A DNA stretch of 48,889 nucleotides, from positions 1-48,889 of the forward strand of contig JAVBQU010000189.1 of the NCBI GenBank assembly GCA_031548675.1, in the 5' to 3' direction. A program made the translations under genes and the position numbers. The DNA comes from JAVBQU01 sp031548675. Lineage in GTDB: Bacteria > Bacteroidota > Bacteroidia > Bacteroidales > P3. Under the pieces are notes generated by a model. The model did no database searches. It worked only from the letters and a program-made list of their open reading frames with translations, and had not been told where the DNA came from. Positions 1-8,770 of the stretch are shown here, one piece after another. Position 1 is the first letter of the stretch. Each line of letters starts with the position of its first letter.

Positions 1-317
1 AAAATGACTTTAAAGAAGAGTCAAAAAAATTCCAAAGCCTGAATCCTTACAATCCCGAAGAAGAAAAATTGAGACGAAGATTGCTATCATCTTCTCCGGT
101 AGAATTAGATTCTGCTGACCGTTTTCTAATTCCGTGCGATTATAAAAGGGATTTTAATATCGACAAGGACATAGTGTTAGTATCGGTAGGAAACATTATC
201 GAAATCTGGGACATTGAGAAATACAAAGAGCTTAATGATGATTCGAAAAATGATTATGCTGCTTTGGCTGCTAAATATTTAGGGAAAAAACAAAATAACG
301 AACCGGAACACATTTAA
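1..317 (+). CDS. mraZ: MraZ, C-terminal part (cut by the window edge)
   Basis: The frame is open from the left edge to a stop at 315-317, so this is the 3' part of a gene starting outside the window. The last ~70 residues contain the second AbrB-like swapped-hairpin half (LDSADRFLIP, then VSVGNIIEIWD), typical of MraZ. MraZ is a DNA-binding protein that represses the dcw cluster by binding repeats upstream of its own gene; that site is not in the window. Position directly in front of rsmH supports the call. The ATG-like start near 69 is internal, because homology continues upstream of it. Confidence 0.9.
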   Translation, partial: NDFKEESKKFQSLNPYNPEEEKLRRRLLSSSPVELDSADRFLIPCDYKRDFNIDKDIVLVSVGNIIEIWDIEKYKELNDDSKNDYAALAAKYLGKKQNNEPEHI

Positions 318-320
318 TTC

Positions 321-1223
321 ATGCATGCCTATCATGTCCCTGTTTTATTGAACGAGAGCGTTCAAGGATTAATTACTTCTGAAACAGGAATTTATGTTGA
401 TGTAACTTTTGGTGGTGGAGGACATTCATCCGAAATTCTCAAAAATCTCACCTCCGGAAAGTTAATAGCATTCGATAAAGATGAAGATGCTTTGCCGAAT
501 ATGCTTGCAGATGAAAGGTTTACGCTGGTAAATAGTGATTTCAGATATCTAAAAAATTTTTTACGCCTTTATAATGCTATTCCCGCAGATGGAATTTTGG
601 CAGATTTAGGCGTTTCGTCGCATCAGTTTGATGTAGCCGAAAGAGGTTTTTCGACCCGTTTTGATGGTGATTTAGATTTGCGGATGGATAGAAGACAGGA
701 TTTTTCTGCACGCGATTTAATCAATGCCTATGAACAGGCAAAATTGAAAGAAATTTTTATAGCATATGCAGATATTCCGCAAGCGGGACGGTTGGCTTCG
801 CAGATAGTAAAAGCACGCGAGAATAAAACGATAGAAACTACTTTTGATTTGAAAAATGCAATAGTTTCTTGTGTGCCTCGCGGACAAGAAAATAAATATC
901 ATGCAATGGTATTTCAAGCTTTGCGGATAGAGGTAAACGGCGAATTAGATGCATTGAAAGATTTGCTTTTACAATCGGTTGAGGTGCTGAAAACAGGAGG
1001 GCGGATAGCTGTAATCTCTTATCATTCGTTGGAAGACCGTTTGGTAAAGAATTTTTTCAAAGCAGGAAATTTTACAGGCGAACAAACCAAAGATTTATAC
1101 GGAAATATTATAGCCCCTTTGTCATCCATAACTCGTAAACCTATTTTGGCAAGCGAAGAAGAAATACAAATAAACAACAGGGCAAGAAGTGCCAAATTGC
1201 GGATAGCCGAGAAAATCATATAA
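321..1223 (+). CDS. rsmH: 16S rRNA (cytosine-1402-N4)-methyltransferase RsmH
   Basis: RsmH (MraW) transfers a methyl group from S-adenosylmethionine to N4 of C1402 in 16S rRNA. The 300-residue length is normal. The SAM-binding loop VDVTFGGGGHS lies around residues 27-37, DLGVSSHQFD and RGFS near residues 95-112, and ISYHSLEDR near residue 235, all family signatures. It starts with ATG three bases after the mraZ stop, so the two are surely cotranscribed. Nothing appears broken. Confidence 0.96.
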   Translation: MHAYHVPVLLNESVQGLITSETGIYVDVTFGGGGHSSEILKNLTSGKLIAFDKDEDALPNMLADERFTLVNSDFRYLKNFLRLYNAIPADGILADLGVSSHQFDVAERGFSTRFDGDLDLRMDRRQDFSARDLINAYEQAKLKEIFIAYADIPQAGRLASQIVKARENKTIETTFDLKNAIVSCVPRGQENKYHAMVFQALRIEVNGELDALKDLLLQSVEVLKTGGRIAVISYHSLEDRLVKNFFKAGNFTGEQTKDLYGNIIAPLSSITRKPILASEEEIQINNRARSAKLRIAEKII

Positions 1224-1241
1224 GCATACATTATCTCAAAA

Positions 1242-1261
1242 GTCTCTCTTTTAGGGAGAGG
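1242..1261. repeat. Imperfect hairpin between rsmH and ftsL-like gene
   Basis: Arms ctctctt (1244-1250) and gggagag (1254-1260) pair over seven positions, two of them G-T. This C/T-rich then G-rich pattern resembles the hairpin at 9866-9884 and the C-run/G-run stretch near 6668-6690 at other dcw junctions. There is no T-run, so it is more likely a degenerate dispersed repeat than a terminator. Confidence 0.4.
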
Positions 1262-1278
1262 TAAAATAAAAAAATATC

Positions 1279-1776
1279 ATGAGCGGAAATCAATTTATAG
1301 AACCAGAACTGCCTAAGGAAGAAGAAATTCCTTTGGAGATACATGGTGCCGAATCGCAAGAACCGGAAGATGTTGCCCATGATGCTTCTGCTGAAGAAGA
1401 AAAAACGGAAGAAACGCCCAAAGCGCCGAAAGTTAAACCTGTAAGAGTGGCAAAAAGAAGTGCATTTTGGGGGCTTTTAAGTGGGGAATTTTTAACCAGA
1501 AGAGCATTTTTAAAACAATTGCCGCTGATTTTTTTGATTTTCTTTTATGCTGTAATCTACATAAGTGTAAGTCGTATGGTGGATAGCAATATAAAAGAAA
1601 TCAATACTTTGAAGAATAATTTGAAAAGCTATAGAAACCAGCATATTTATTTGAAATCGGAGATGATGAAAAAATGTAAACAAACTCAGATTGAACGCGA
1701 TTTGGATACATTGGGCGTAAAAGTTTCGACCACTCCGGTAATTATTCTATACAATTCGACCAAAGAAGAAAAATAA
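1279..1776 (+). CDS. ftsL: FtsL-like division protein (single-pass membrane protein)
   Basis: A 165-residue protein with an acidic, Glu-rich cytoplasmic N-terminus (about residues 1-60), a basic stretch, one transmembrane helix around residues 87-108 and a short periplasmic region (IKEINTLKNNLKSYRNQ) with coiled-coil character. This is the layout and position, between rsmH and ftsI, of FtsL in Bacteroidota, where it is usually annotated as FtsL or as a hypothetical FtsL-like protein. FtsL works with FtsQ to recruit and activate FtsW/FtsI at the septum. Sequence conservation in FtsL is low, so the call rests on topology and position. Confidence 0.8.
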   Translation: MSGNQFIEPELPKEEEIPLEIHGAESQEPEDVAHDASAEEEKTEETPKAPKVKPVRVAKRSAFWGLLSGEFLTRRAFLKQLPLIFLIFFYAVIYISVSRMVDSNIKEINTLKNNLKSYRNQHIYLKSEMMKKCKQTQIERDLDTLGVKVSTTPVIILYNSTKEEK

Positions 1777-1778
1777 TA

Positions 1779-3917
1779 TTGATGAACAAGCGGAAGACCA
1801 TATTAATAAGAACTTACTTGGTATATTTTATATGCTTGGCTATTGCTATTGCTATTATTTTTAAATTGATAAATATACAATATATAGATAGGGATAAATA
1901 TTTGACAGCAGACAAAAAAGCAACTGTACGCTGGGCAAATATCAAAGCTCCAAGAGGAAGTATTTATTCAGCAGATGAAAAATTGATAGCTACTTCTGTA
2001 CCTATTTATGATATCCGGATAGATTTAGGTTCGCAGCTAAATCGTAAAACCAATAAAGTAGATACAGTCATTCAGAAAGATACTTTAAATAAATATGTGT
2101 ATGCTTTAGCCGATAGTTTATCAGTAATGGCTCGGACAAAAAAAATCAGACCTTACGCAAAGCCTGCATCGCAATTTGCTTCCGAAATTTTACGTGAGTA
2201 CAATAAACAAAATAGATATTTCTTGCTGCTGAGTAATTTAACCTATCCCGAATTGATGCAGATAAGAACATTTCCATTATTCCGTAAAGGAGCATGGGGA
2301 GGATTGGTTGTAGAAGAAAAAGAAAAAAGAGAACGTCCTTTTGGAAATTTAGCTTACCGTACTGTAGGAAAATTCGATTTGGAAAAGAATGAATTTACAG
2401 GTTTAGAAGCCTATTACTTTAAGGAATTAGAAGGAAAGACCGGAAAACGGCAAGAAATAAAAATAGCAGGAAATACTTGGCGTCCCGCATCAAACGAAGA
2501 TTTGGTAGAGCCCGAAAAAGGAAACGATTTGATATGTACCATAGATATGCGTTTGCAGGATGTGGCAGAAAATGCGTTGAGAAGATGTCTTGATTCTAAC
2601 GATGCATCATACGGTTGTGCCGTTTTGATGGAAGTAAGCACAGGATATGTAAATGCGATTGCCAATCTAAAACGCATCTCCGACGGAAGTTATATAGAAG
2701 ATTATAACTATGCGATATGGGATGCTTCCGAACCCGGTTCTACTTTCAAACTCGCATCTGTAATGGCAATTTTAGAAGAAGGAACTCTAGATACCAATAG
2801 CATTGTACCTACCGGTATTAAAAATTTCGGAGCTTATAAAATGGAAGACAGCCATGTGAAGTTTGCCAATGTAAGCCTTACCAAAGCCTTTGAAGAATCC
2901 TCAAACGTAGGTATTGCAGAAGCGACCAATTCCGTTTTCCAGAAGAAACCTTATGATTATGTCAAATTTTTAAGCAGTTTAAATTTAGGAAAAACCTTAG
3001 GCTTAGAGCTTCAGGGAGAACGACCCTCTAAAATCAAAAATAAAGATTCCACCTTTGTTTGGTCGGGAACATTGCCTTTGATGAGTATAGGTTATGGAGT
3101 ACATGTTACACCTATGCAATTGCTGACTTTATACAATGCTGTTGCCAACAATGGATGTATGGTAAAACCTTTGTTTGCCAAAGAAATCCGTAACGGAGGC
3201 GTAGTGGTAAAAACCATGCAGCCAGTAGTTATTAATAAATCAATCTGTTCCGAAAAAACTTTAGGCAAGCTTAGAGCCATGATGGAAGGTGTAGTACAGC
3301 ACGGTACAGCCCGTTCATTGCGAAAAAGTCCTTTTCCCATTGCAGGAAAAACAGGAACAGCCCAATTGAACTATGCTGTAAAAGATTCTAATGGAATGGG
3401 TTACAGAGCCTCGTTTGTAGGGTATTTTCCGGCAGATAATCCCAAATATTCCTGCATAGTAGTAGTAGTAAATCCCAGAAAAGGAAGATATTACGGAGGA
3501 GAATTGGCAGCTCCGGTTTTCAAAGAAATAGCCGATAAAGTATATGCGTTAAATTATAGTATACAGCAAAACAAACAAGTAGTACATAACGATACAATTA
3601 AGCCTTTTGTACGTGCCGGAAATGCAGCAAGTATCAATCAGGTATATAGTTATTTAAAACTTCCCGCAGTTACTGCTGGTCCTTCACAGAATTGGGTTTC
3701 ATTTGTATCAGATTCATTGTATTATAAACCGATAAATATCAATAAAAATACACTTCCAAACGTAGTAGGAATGACAGCCAAAGATGCTGTGTTATTGCTC
3801 GAACGTATGGGTATAAAGACCATTATTTCAGGGAAAGGTAAAATAATATCTACCATACCTGCAAGCGGAACAGCCTTAGCCAAAGGACAAACCGTAATTT
3901 TGAATTTAGGAATGTAA
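1779..3917 (+). CDS. ftsI: Penicillin-binding protein / septal transpeptidase FtsI with PASTA domain
   Basis: FtsI crosslinks septal peptidoglycan on the periplasmic side of the membrane. One N-terminal transmembrane helix (residues ~9-30) is followed by the PBP dimerisation domain (RGSIYSADEKLIATS, near residue 60) and the transpeptidase domain. All three catalytic motifs are present: S321-T-F-K324, S374-S-N376 and K524-T-G526. A PASTA domain (LPNVVGMTAKDAVLLLERMG) occupies roughly residues 655-712, as is usual in Bacteroidota FtsI. It starts two bases after the ftsL-like stop region, which fits tight coupling. Length (712 aa) is normal. Confidence 0.95.
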   Translation: MMNKRKTILIRTYLVYFICLAIAIAIIFKLINIQYIDRDKYLTADKKATVRWANIKAPRGSIYSADEKLIATSVPIYDIRIDLGSQLNRKTNKVDTVIQKDTLNKYVYALADSLSVMARTKKIRPYAKPASQFASEILREYNKQNRYFLLLSNLTYPELMQIRTFPLFRKGAWGGLVVEEKEKRERPFGNLAYRTVGKFDLEKNEFTGLEAYYFKELEGKTGKRQEIKIAGNTWRPASNEDLVEPEKGNDLICTIDMRLQDVAENALRRCLDSNDASYGCAVLMEVSTGYVNAIANLKRISDGSYIEDYNYAIWDASEPGSTFKLASVMAILEEGTLDTNSIVPTGIKNFGAYKMEDSHVKFANVSLTKAFEESSNVGIAEATNSVFQKKPYDYVKFLSSLNLGKTLGLELQGERPSKIKNKDSTFVWSGTLPLMSIGYGVHVTPMQLLTLYNAVANNGCMVKPLFAKEIRNGGVVVKTMQPVVINKSICSEKTLGKLRAMMEGVVQHGTARSLRKSPFPIAGKTGTAQLNYAVKDSNGMGYRASFVGYFPADNPKYSCIVVVVNPRKGRYYGGELAAPVFKEIADKVYALNYSIQQNKQVVHNDTIKPFVRAGNAASINQVYSYLKLPAVTAGPSQNWVSFVSDSLYYKPININKNTLPNVVGMTAKDAVLLLERMGIKTIISGKGKIISTIPASGTALAKGQTVILNLGM

Positions 3918-3940
3918 ATCACAATAATAAAACACAAATC

Positions 3941-5401
3941 TTGAAACCGTTAAAAGACATATTAAGCCAAGTCGAAGTTCTCGAAACAATCGGAAATCTT
4001 AATTCCGGAATTGAGAATATTTGCTTCGATTCTCGGCAAGCCCAATCGGGTAGTCTTTTTGTTGCCCAAAAAGGCACAGCGGTTGACGGACATGCGTTTA
4101 TTCCTCAAGTAATAGAAAAAGGAGCAACGGTTATTGTTTGTGAGATTTTACCCAAAACACTCAACTCTCATATAACTTACATACAAGTTGCCGATAGCAG
4201 TTATGCTTTGGGTTTAATAGCAGCAAATTTTTATGGGAATCCCTCAAGAGAATTAAAATTGGTAGGCGTTACCGGAACTAATGGAAAAACAACTATTGTA
4301 ACTTTATTATATAATGCTTTTAAAAGTTTGGGCTATAAAGTAGGCTTACTTTCCACCATTGGAAATAAAGTAGATACAATAGATATACCCTCTACACACA
4401 CAACGCCAGATGCCATACAATTGAATGCACTTTTAGCCCAAATGGTGGAGATAGGGTGTGAATATTGTTTTATGGAAGTAAGTTCGCATTCTGTTGTGCA
4501 ACAACGTATTGCTGGATTGCAATTTACCGGAGGTTTATTTACCAATATTACCCACGATCATTTGGATTTTCATAAAACATTCGACCAATATATTAAAGCG
4601 AAGAAAGGATTTTTTGATGGACTATCAGCTAATGCCTTTGCTATTACCAATAAAGATGATAAAAACGGCATGGTAATGCTGCAAAATACCAAAGCCAAGA
4701 AATATACTTACAGTTTGCAAAGCATGGCTGATTTTCATTGTAAAATTATGGATGACAGTTTCCAAGGCTTACTGTTGAATATCGAAAATAAAGATATATG
4801 GGTTCGTTTGGTAGGTAAATTCAATGCCTATAATCTTTTGGTAATTTATGCAGCTATGATTTCGTTGGGAGTTGAGAAAGATGAAGCCTTAACTATTTTA
4901 AGTAATTTGAAATCAGCAGAAGGACGTTTTGATTATCTGCAATCCGAAAATAAAATTACAGCAATTGTAGATTATGCTCATACACCCGATGCATTGGATA
5001 ATGTATTGAAAACCATTGAAGAAATACGCGGAGGAAATGAAACTTTAATCACGGTGGTGGGATGCGGCGGAAACCGCGATGCGGCAAAACGTCCGGTAAT
5101 GGCTCAGATTGCAGCCAAATACAGCAATAAGCTCATTCTTACTTCGGATAATCCCCGTAATGAAGACCCTGAAACTATTTTAGATGAAATGGAAGCTGGT
5201 TTAGATCCTGTTTCTAAACGTAAAGCTTTACGCATTTCCAATCGTAAAGAAGCTATCAAAACCGCATGCCATTTGGCACAAGCAGGAGATATTATTTTGG
5301 TAGCAGGGAAAGGGCATGAAAAATATCAGGAAATTGCCGGAGTAAAATATCATTTTGATGATAAAGAAGAATTGGAAAAGAACTTAGAATCAATTAAATA
5401 A
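3941..5401 (+). CDS. murE: UDP-N-acetylmuramoyl-tripeptide synthetase MurE (diaminopimelate type)
   Basis: MurE adds the third stem-peptide residue to UDP-MurNAc-L-Ala-D-Glu in the cytoplasm. The ATP loop GVTGTNGKTT covers residues 109-118 with K116. The specificity motif D403-N-P-R406 is the version associated with meso-diaminopimelate rather than lysine, so the cell wall is probably mDAP-based. The start is TTG at 3941, 23 bases after ftsI; no ATG in frame precedes the conserved N-terminus. Length (486 aa) is usual and the gene is intact. Confidence 0.95.
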   Translation: MKPLKDILSQVEVLETIGNLNSGIENICFDSRQAQSGSLFVAQKGTAVDGHAFIPQVIEKGATVIVCEILPKTLNSHITYIQVADSSYALGLIAANFYGNPSRELKLVGVTGTNGKTTIVTLLYNAFKSLGYKVGLLSTIGNKVDTIDIPSTHTTPDAIQLNALLAQMVEIGCEYCFMEVSSHSVVQQRIAGLQFTGGLFTNITHDHLDFHKTFDQYIKAKKGFFDGLSANAFAITNKDDKNGMVMLQNTKAKKYTYSLQSMADFHCKIMDDSFQGLLLNIENKDIWVRLVGKFNAYNLLVIYAAMISLGVEKDEALTILSNLKSAEGRFDYLQSENKITAIVDYAHTPDALDNVLKTIEEIRGGNETLITVVGCGGNRDAAKRPVMAQIAAKYSNKLILTSDNPRNEDPETILDEMEAGLDPVSKRKALRISNRKEAIKTACHLAQAGDIILVAGKGHEKYQEIAGVKYHFDDKEELEKNLESIK

Positions 5402-5410
5402 AAATACGTC

Positions 5411-6664
5411 ATGTTATATCATTTATTCACTTGGTTAGATAGAGCCTACGATTTTCCCGGAGCCGGAGTTTTTCAATATCTCTCGTTTAGGGCGGCTATG
5501 GCGGTAATCACTTCATTGCTTATTTCCTTGGTTTTTGGTAAAAGCTTCATCAACTTTTTACGCAAAAAACAGGTAGGCGAAAGTGTCCGCGATTTGGGCT
5601 TGACCGGACAAAAAGAAAAAGAAGGCACACCAACGATGGGCGGTTTGATTATTCTTACCTCTATTTTAGTTCCGACCTTGCTTTTCGCCCAATTGAATAA
5701 TATATACATTATTCTCATGCTTATTACAACCGTTTGGTTAGGAACTGTCGGATTTTTAGATGATTATATTAAGGTTTTCAAGAAAGATAAAAAAGGCTTG
5801 GCAGGTAAATTTAAAGTGATGGGACAAGTCGGACTGGGAATTATTATCGGAGGAATTATGTTTTTTCACCCCGATATTGTAATCCGCGAGAAAGTTCAGG
5901 ACAAAAAATATCTCCAATCTCATAATATTTTACGTGAATCTACTTATGAGCAAGCCAAAAAAGTATTTTCGACTGAGACCGTAAAATCGACTAAAACGAC
6001 TATTCCTTTTTTCAAAAATAACGAATTTGATTATTCGGTTTTGATAGAATGGACAGGTTTGGATGCTAAGAAATGGGCGTGGCTTATATTTATTCCAATT
6101 GTAATTATCATTATTACAGCCGTTTCTAATGGAGCCAACCTTACCGATGGCATTGATGGGCTGGCGACGGGAACTTCGGCAATTATTGGGGCGACTTTGG
6201 GTATTCTGGCTTGGGTTTCGGGGAATATAATTTTTGCAGATTATTTGAATATCATTTATTTACCGCATACAGGGGAATTGTCGATTTTTATTAGTGCCTT
6301 TGTGGGGGCAACTATCGGATTTTTGTGGTATAACACCTATCCGGCTCAAATATTTATGGGCGATACCGGAAGTTTAGCCTTAGGCGGTATTATTGCCACT
6401 TTTGCTATCATTATCCGTAAAGAGCTGTTGATTCCTATTTTATGTGGAATATTTCTTATGGAAAACCTATCGGTAATGATGCAGGTATCTTATTTCAAAT
6501 ATACAAAGAAAAAGTATGGAGAGGGCAAACGTATTTTCCTGATGTCGCCCTTGCATCATCATTATCAAAAAAGAGGATTTGCCGAACCTAAAATAGTTCA
6601 ACGCTTTTTCATTATTGGAATAATGCTTGCTGTATTAACTTTTGTAACATTAAAATTGAGATAA
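5411..6664 (+). CDS. mraY: Phospho-N-acetylmuramoyl-pentapeptide transferase MraY
   Basis: MraY moves phospho-MurNAc-pentapeptide from UDP onto undecaprenyl phosphate, making lipid I in the inner membrane. The protein is a polytopic membrane enzyme. Key motifs are DDYIKVFKKDKKGL near residue 116, N243-L-T-D-G-I-D-G250, MGDTGSLALGG near residue 317 and HHHYQKRG near residue 380. At 417 aa it is longer than the ~360 aa of E. coli MraY because of a hydrophilic insertion at roughly residues 155-220, which is common in Bacteroidota. It is nine bases after murE. Confidence 0.96.
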   Translation: MLYHLFTWLDRAYDFPGAGVFQYLSFRAAMAVITSLLISLVFGKSFINFLRKKQVGESVRDLGLTGQKEKEGTPTMGGLIILTSILVPTLLFAQLNNIYIILMLITTVWLGTVGFLDDYIKVFKKDKKGLAGKFKVMGQVGLGIIIGGIMFFHPDIVIREKVQDKKYLQSHNILRESTYEQAKKVFSTETVKSTKTTIPFFKNNEFDYSVLIEWTGLDAKKWAWLIFIPIVIIIITAVSNGANLTDGIDGLATGTSAIIGATLGILAWVSGNIIFADYLNIIYLPHTGELSIFISAFVGATIGFLWYNTYPAQIFMGDTGSLALGGIIATFAIIIRKELLIPILCGIFLMENLSVMMQVSYFKYTKKKYGEGKRIFLMSPLHHHYQKRGFAEPKIVQRFFIIGIMLAVLTFVTLKLR

Positions 6665-6724
6665 CACCCTTTTTAATCTACCCAAAGGGGAGAAGTTAAG
6701 AGGACAACGAAATTACAAATTCTG

Positions 6725-6785
6725 CTCAACACACAAGAAACTTAAAGAGATTCATAATTCATAACTTATAATTCATAATTCAAAC
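6725..6785. repeat. Repeated ATTCATAA-type words in front of the truncated murD
   Basis: The leader contains attcataattcataa, cttataa and attcataatt in direct succession (6750-6780). Similar words occur at other intergenic sites in the window (for example near 27132 and, on the opposite strand, near 44024). It is low-complexity sequence next to the point where the 5' part of murD is missing. Reading murD upstream in frame reaches a TAA at 6762-6764, with no MurD-like residues. Confidence 0.45.
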
Positions 6786-7331
6786 ATGTACTGGGAAGAT
6801 CTCGCATCACAAGGAAGAGGAAACATTTACACATCGCGTGCATTATCAATCAGCGAACATATTTACAGTTTGCGGAAAGATGCTATTAAAAATAATTTTA
6901 AGGACTTCCGCCAAGAAGATCATCGTTTGGAATTTGTAGCTAAAGTTCATGACATTGATTTTATAAATGATTCGCGGGCTACCAATGTAAATGCAGCCTA
7001 TTTTGCTTTAGATAGCATGCTCAAACCTACTATTTGGATTGTGGGCGGACAGGATGATAATATTGATTATACATCGCTTCGCCGTGTAGTGAAGCAAAAA
7101 GTAAAGGCGATTTACTGCATCGGAAGAAATAATGATAAGATTATTGAATGTTTTTCCGATTTAGTACCTCAGATTTTTACAGCCGACTTAAAAACTGCTG
7201 TAGAACGGGCATTTTATTCAGCTCATAGCAATGATGTTGTGTTATTTTCTCCGGCATGTCCAAGTTTGGATGAATACCATGATTTTAACGACAGAGGAGA
7301 ACAATTTAAAGAAATCGTAAGAGGATTGTAA
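6786..7331 (+). pseudogene. murD: MurD remnant: only the C-terminal ligase domain
   Basis: MurD adds D-glutamate to UDP-MurNAc-L-Ala and normally has about 440 residues in three domains. Only 181 residues remain here, matching the end of the central domain (QGRGNIYTSRALSISEH) and the C-terminal domain (HRLEFVAKV, DFINDSRATN, WIVGGQDDNIDY, LFSPACPSLDEYHDF). The UDP-binding domain and the GTNGKTT-type ATP loop are absent, and the 121 bases separating it from mraY do not encode them. About 0.8 kb appears deleted. The Met at 6786 is probably an internal Met of the original protein. The rest of the frame is intact and well conserved, so the event is recent or an assembly artefact; as written it cannot be an active ligase. 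Confidence 0.85.
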
Positions 7332-7436
7332 GCAATTTTGAATTAAAAATTACGAATTTTCAGATACAAGTAAACAAGGTACGAGATATAAGAGAATAAT
7401 GAATTTCTACTCACATTTCACCTCTCACTTTTCACA

Positions 7437-7478
7437 AACTTGTAAACCGTAAACTTTTTAACTAAAATAGTTCAACAA
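7437..7478. repeat. Intergenic word shared with the murG leader
   Basis: The stretch in front of ftsW (acttgtaaaccgtaaact, then ttaact and agttcaacaa) closely matches the stretch in front of murG at 8701-8757 (atttgtaagccgtaaact, then ttaact and agttcaacaa). Both copies lie in non-coding leaders of the same cluster. Function is unknown; they could be remnants of a dispersed element or conserved leader sequence. Confidence 0.45.
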
Positions 7479-7499
7479 AGATATAAATGGGATTTGAAT

Positions 7500-8711
7500 A
7501 TGGATATTTTTCAAGCCAACCGACTACAAATTAAAGGCGACAAAATCATTTGGATTATAGTGGTTTTGCTATCGCTTTTTTCTGTGTTGACTGTTTTCAG
7601 TTCAACCGGAGCCTATCTTTATTCCAGTGCTCCCGGTTCAAAACATATTGTTACTATTATTAAACACAGCGGACTTTTATTAGTGGGTTTGTTTATCATG
7701 TATCTTACCCATAGGGTTAAATACACCAAATTTGCAAAATATTCCCGTCTGCTGTTTTTAGCATCTATTGTATTACTGGTTATTACACTATTTATTTCCG
7801 GCGGAGAAATAAATGATGCAAAACGCTGGATTTCGATACCGATTATAAATTTGTCCTTCCAAACTTCCGACTTGGCTAAGGTTGCCTTGATAATTTATGT
7901 AGCACGATTATTGGCAAAAAGGCAAGATGAAATTCAGGAAAAATCTGTTTTTCAGGAATTATTAATTCCAATCTTGATTATTTGCGGATTAATTTTTCCG
8001 GCAAACTTTTCTACATCAGCCTTATTGTTTGGCACTTGTTTTATATTGATGTTTATCGGACGTATTCCCTTGAAATTTTTAGGAGCATTGGCAGGGGTAT
8101 TTGTTGTTTTAGGTTTTGTATTTATTCTAATAGCTCCCCATTTACCAGATGTAGGGCGTATAAAAACAATGCAGAGCCGGATTGAAAATTTTACCAATAA
8201 AACTTCCGATCCCGATGATGATTATCAAAGCGACCAAGCTAAAATAGCCATTGCCAAAGGTGGTTTCTTAGGACAAACTCCGGGAGGTAGCACGCAGCGG
8301 AATTTCTTGCCTAACTCGGCATCAGATTTTATTTTTGCCATTATTTGTGAAGAATACGGAACGTGGGGACCTTTGATAATTATATTTTTATATTTGGTGT
8401 TGTTATACCGCTGTATCGTAATTGCTAAAAAAGCCGAAGGTTCATTTGGAGCGTTTGTAGCTCTGGGATTGGGATTCTTGGTCGTTTTTCAGGCATTGAT
8501 TAATATGGGCGTAGCGGTAGGTTTAGGTCCTGTTACAGGGCAACCTTTGCCCTTAATAAGTATGGGAGGGACTTCACTTTGGTTTTCAAGTATTTCCATA
8601 GGGATAATACTAAGTGTAAGTGCCGATATTGAGAAGCGTGAAGAAGATGCAGTTTTATATGAAGGTGAACCGCAATCGGAAATTACAGAAAATGAAGTCA
8701 CAAATTTGTAA
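7500..8711 (+). CDS. ftsW: Septal peptidoglycan polymerase FtsW (SEDS family)
   Basis: FtsW is the SEDS glycosyltransferase that polymerises lipid II at the septum with FtsI. The ~403-residue protein has about ten hydrophobic helices. Family motifs include GGEINDAKRWI near residue 100, GGSTQRNFLPNSASDFIFAIICEE near residue 262 in pieces, and GQPLPLISMGGTS near residue 350. ATG at 7500 is preferred; a TTG two codons upstream (7494) is in frame but adds only two residues. The 168-base gap after murD is unusually long for this cluster. Confidence 0.94.
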   Translation: MDIFQANRLQIKGDKIIWIIVVLLSLFSVLTVFSSTGAYLYSSAPGSKHIVTIIKHSGLLLVGLFIMYLTHRVKYTKFAKYSRLLFLASIVLLVITLFISGGEINDAKRWISIPIINLSFQTSDLAKVALIIYVARLLAKRQDEIQEKSVFQELLIPILIICGLIFPANFSTSALLFGTCFILMFIGRIPLKFLGALAGVFVVLGFVFILIAPHLPDVGRIKTMQSRIENFTNKTSDPDDDYQSDQAKIAIAKGGFLGQTPGGSTQRNFLPNSASDFIFAIICEEYGTWGPLIIIFLYLVLLYRCIVIAKKAEGSFGAFVALGLGFLVVFQALINMGVAVGLGPVTGQPLPLISMGGTSLWFSSISIGIILSVSADIEKREEDAVLYEGEPQSEITENEVTNL

Positions 8712-8757
8712 GCCGTAAACTTATTAACTTAAACAAATCAACAGTTCAACAACTCAA
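8701..8757. repeat. Intergenic word shared with the ftsW leader
   Basis: Second copy of the leader word described at 7437-7478: atttgtaagccgtaaact, then ttaact and agttcaacaa, with a few insertions. The copy overlaps the end of ftsW, where the first bases encode its last residues, and ends just in front of the murG start. Confidence 0.4.
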
Positions 8758-8770
8758 AGATTTATCAAAA

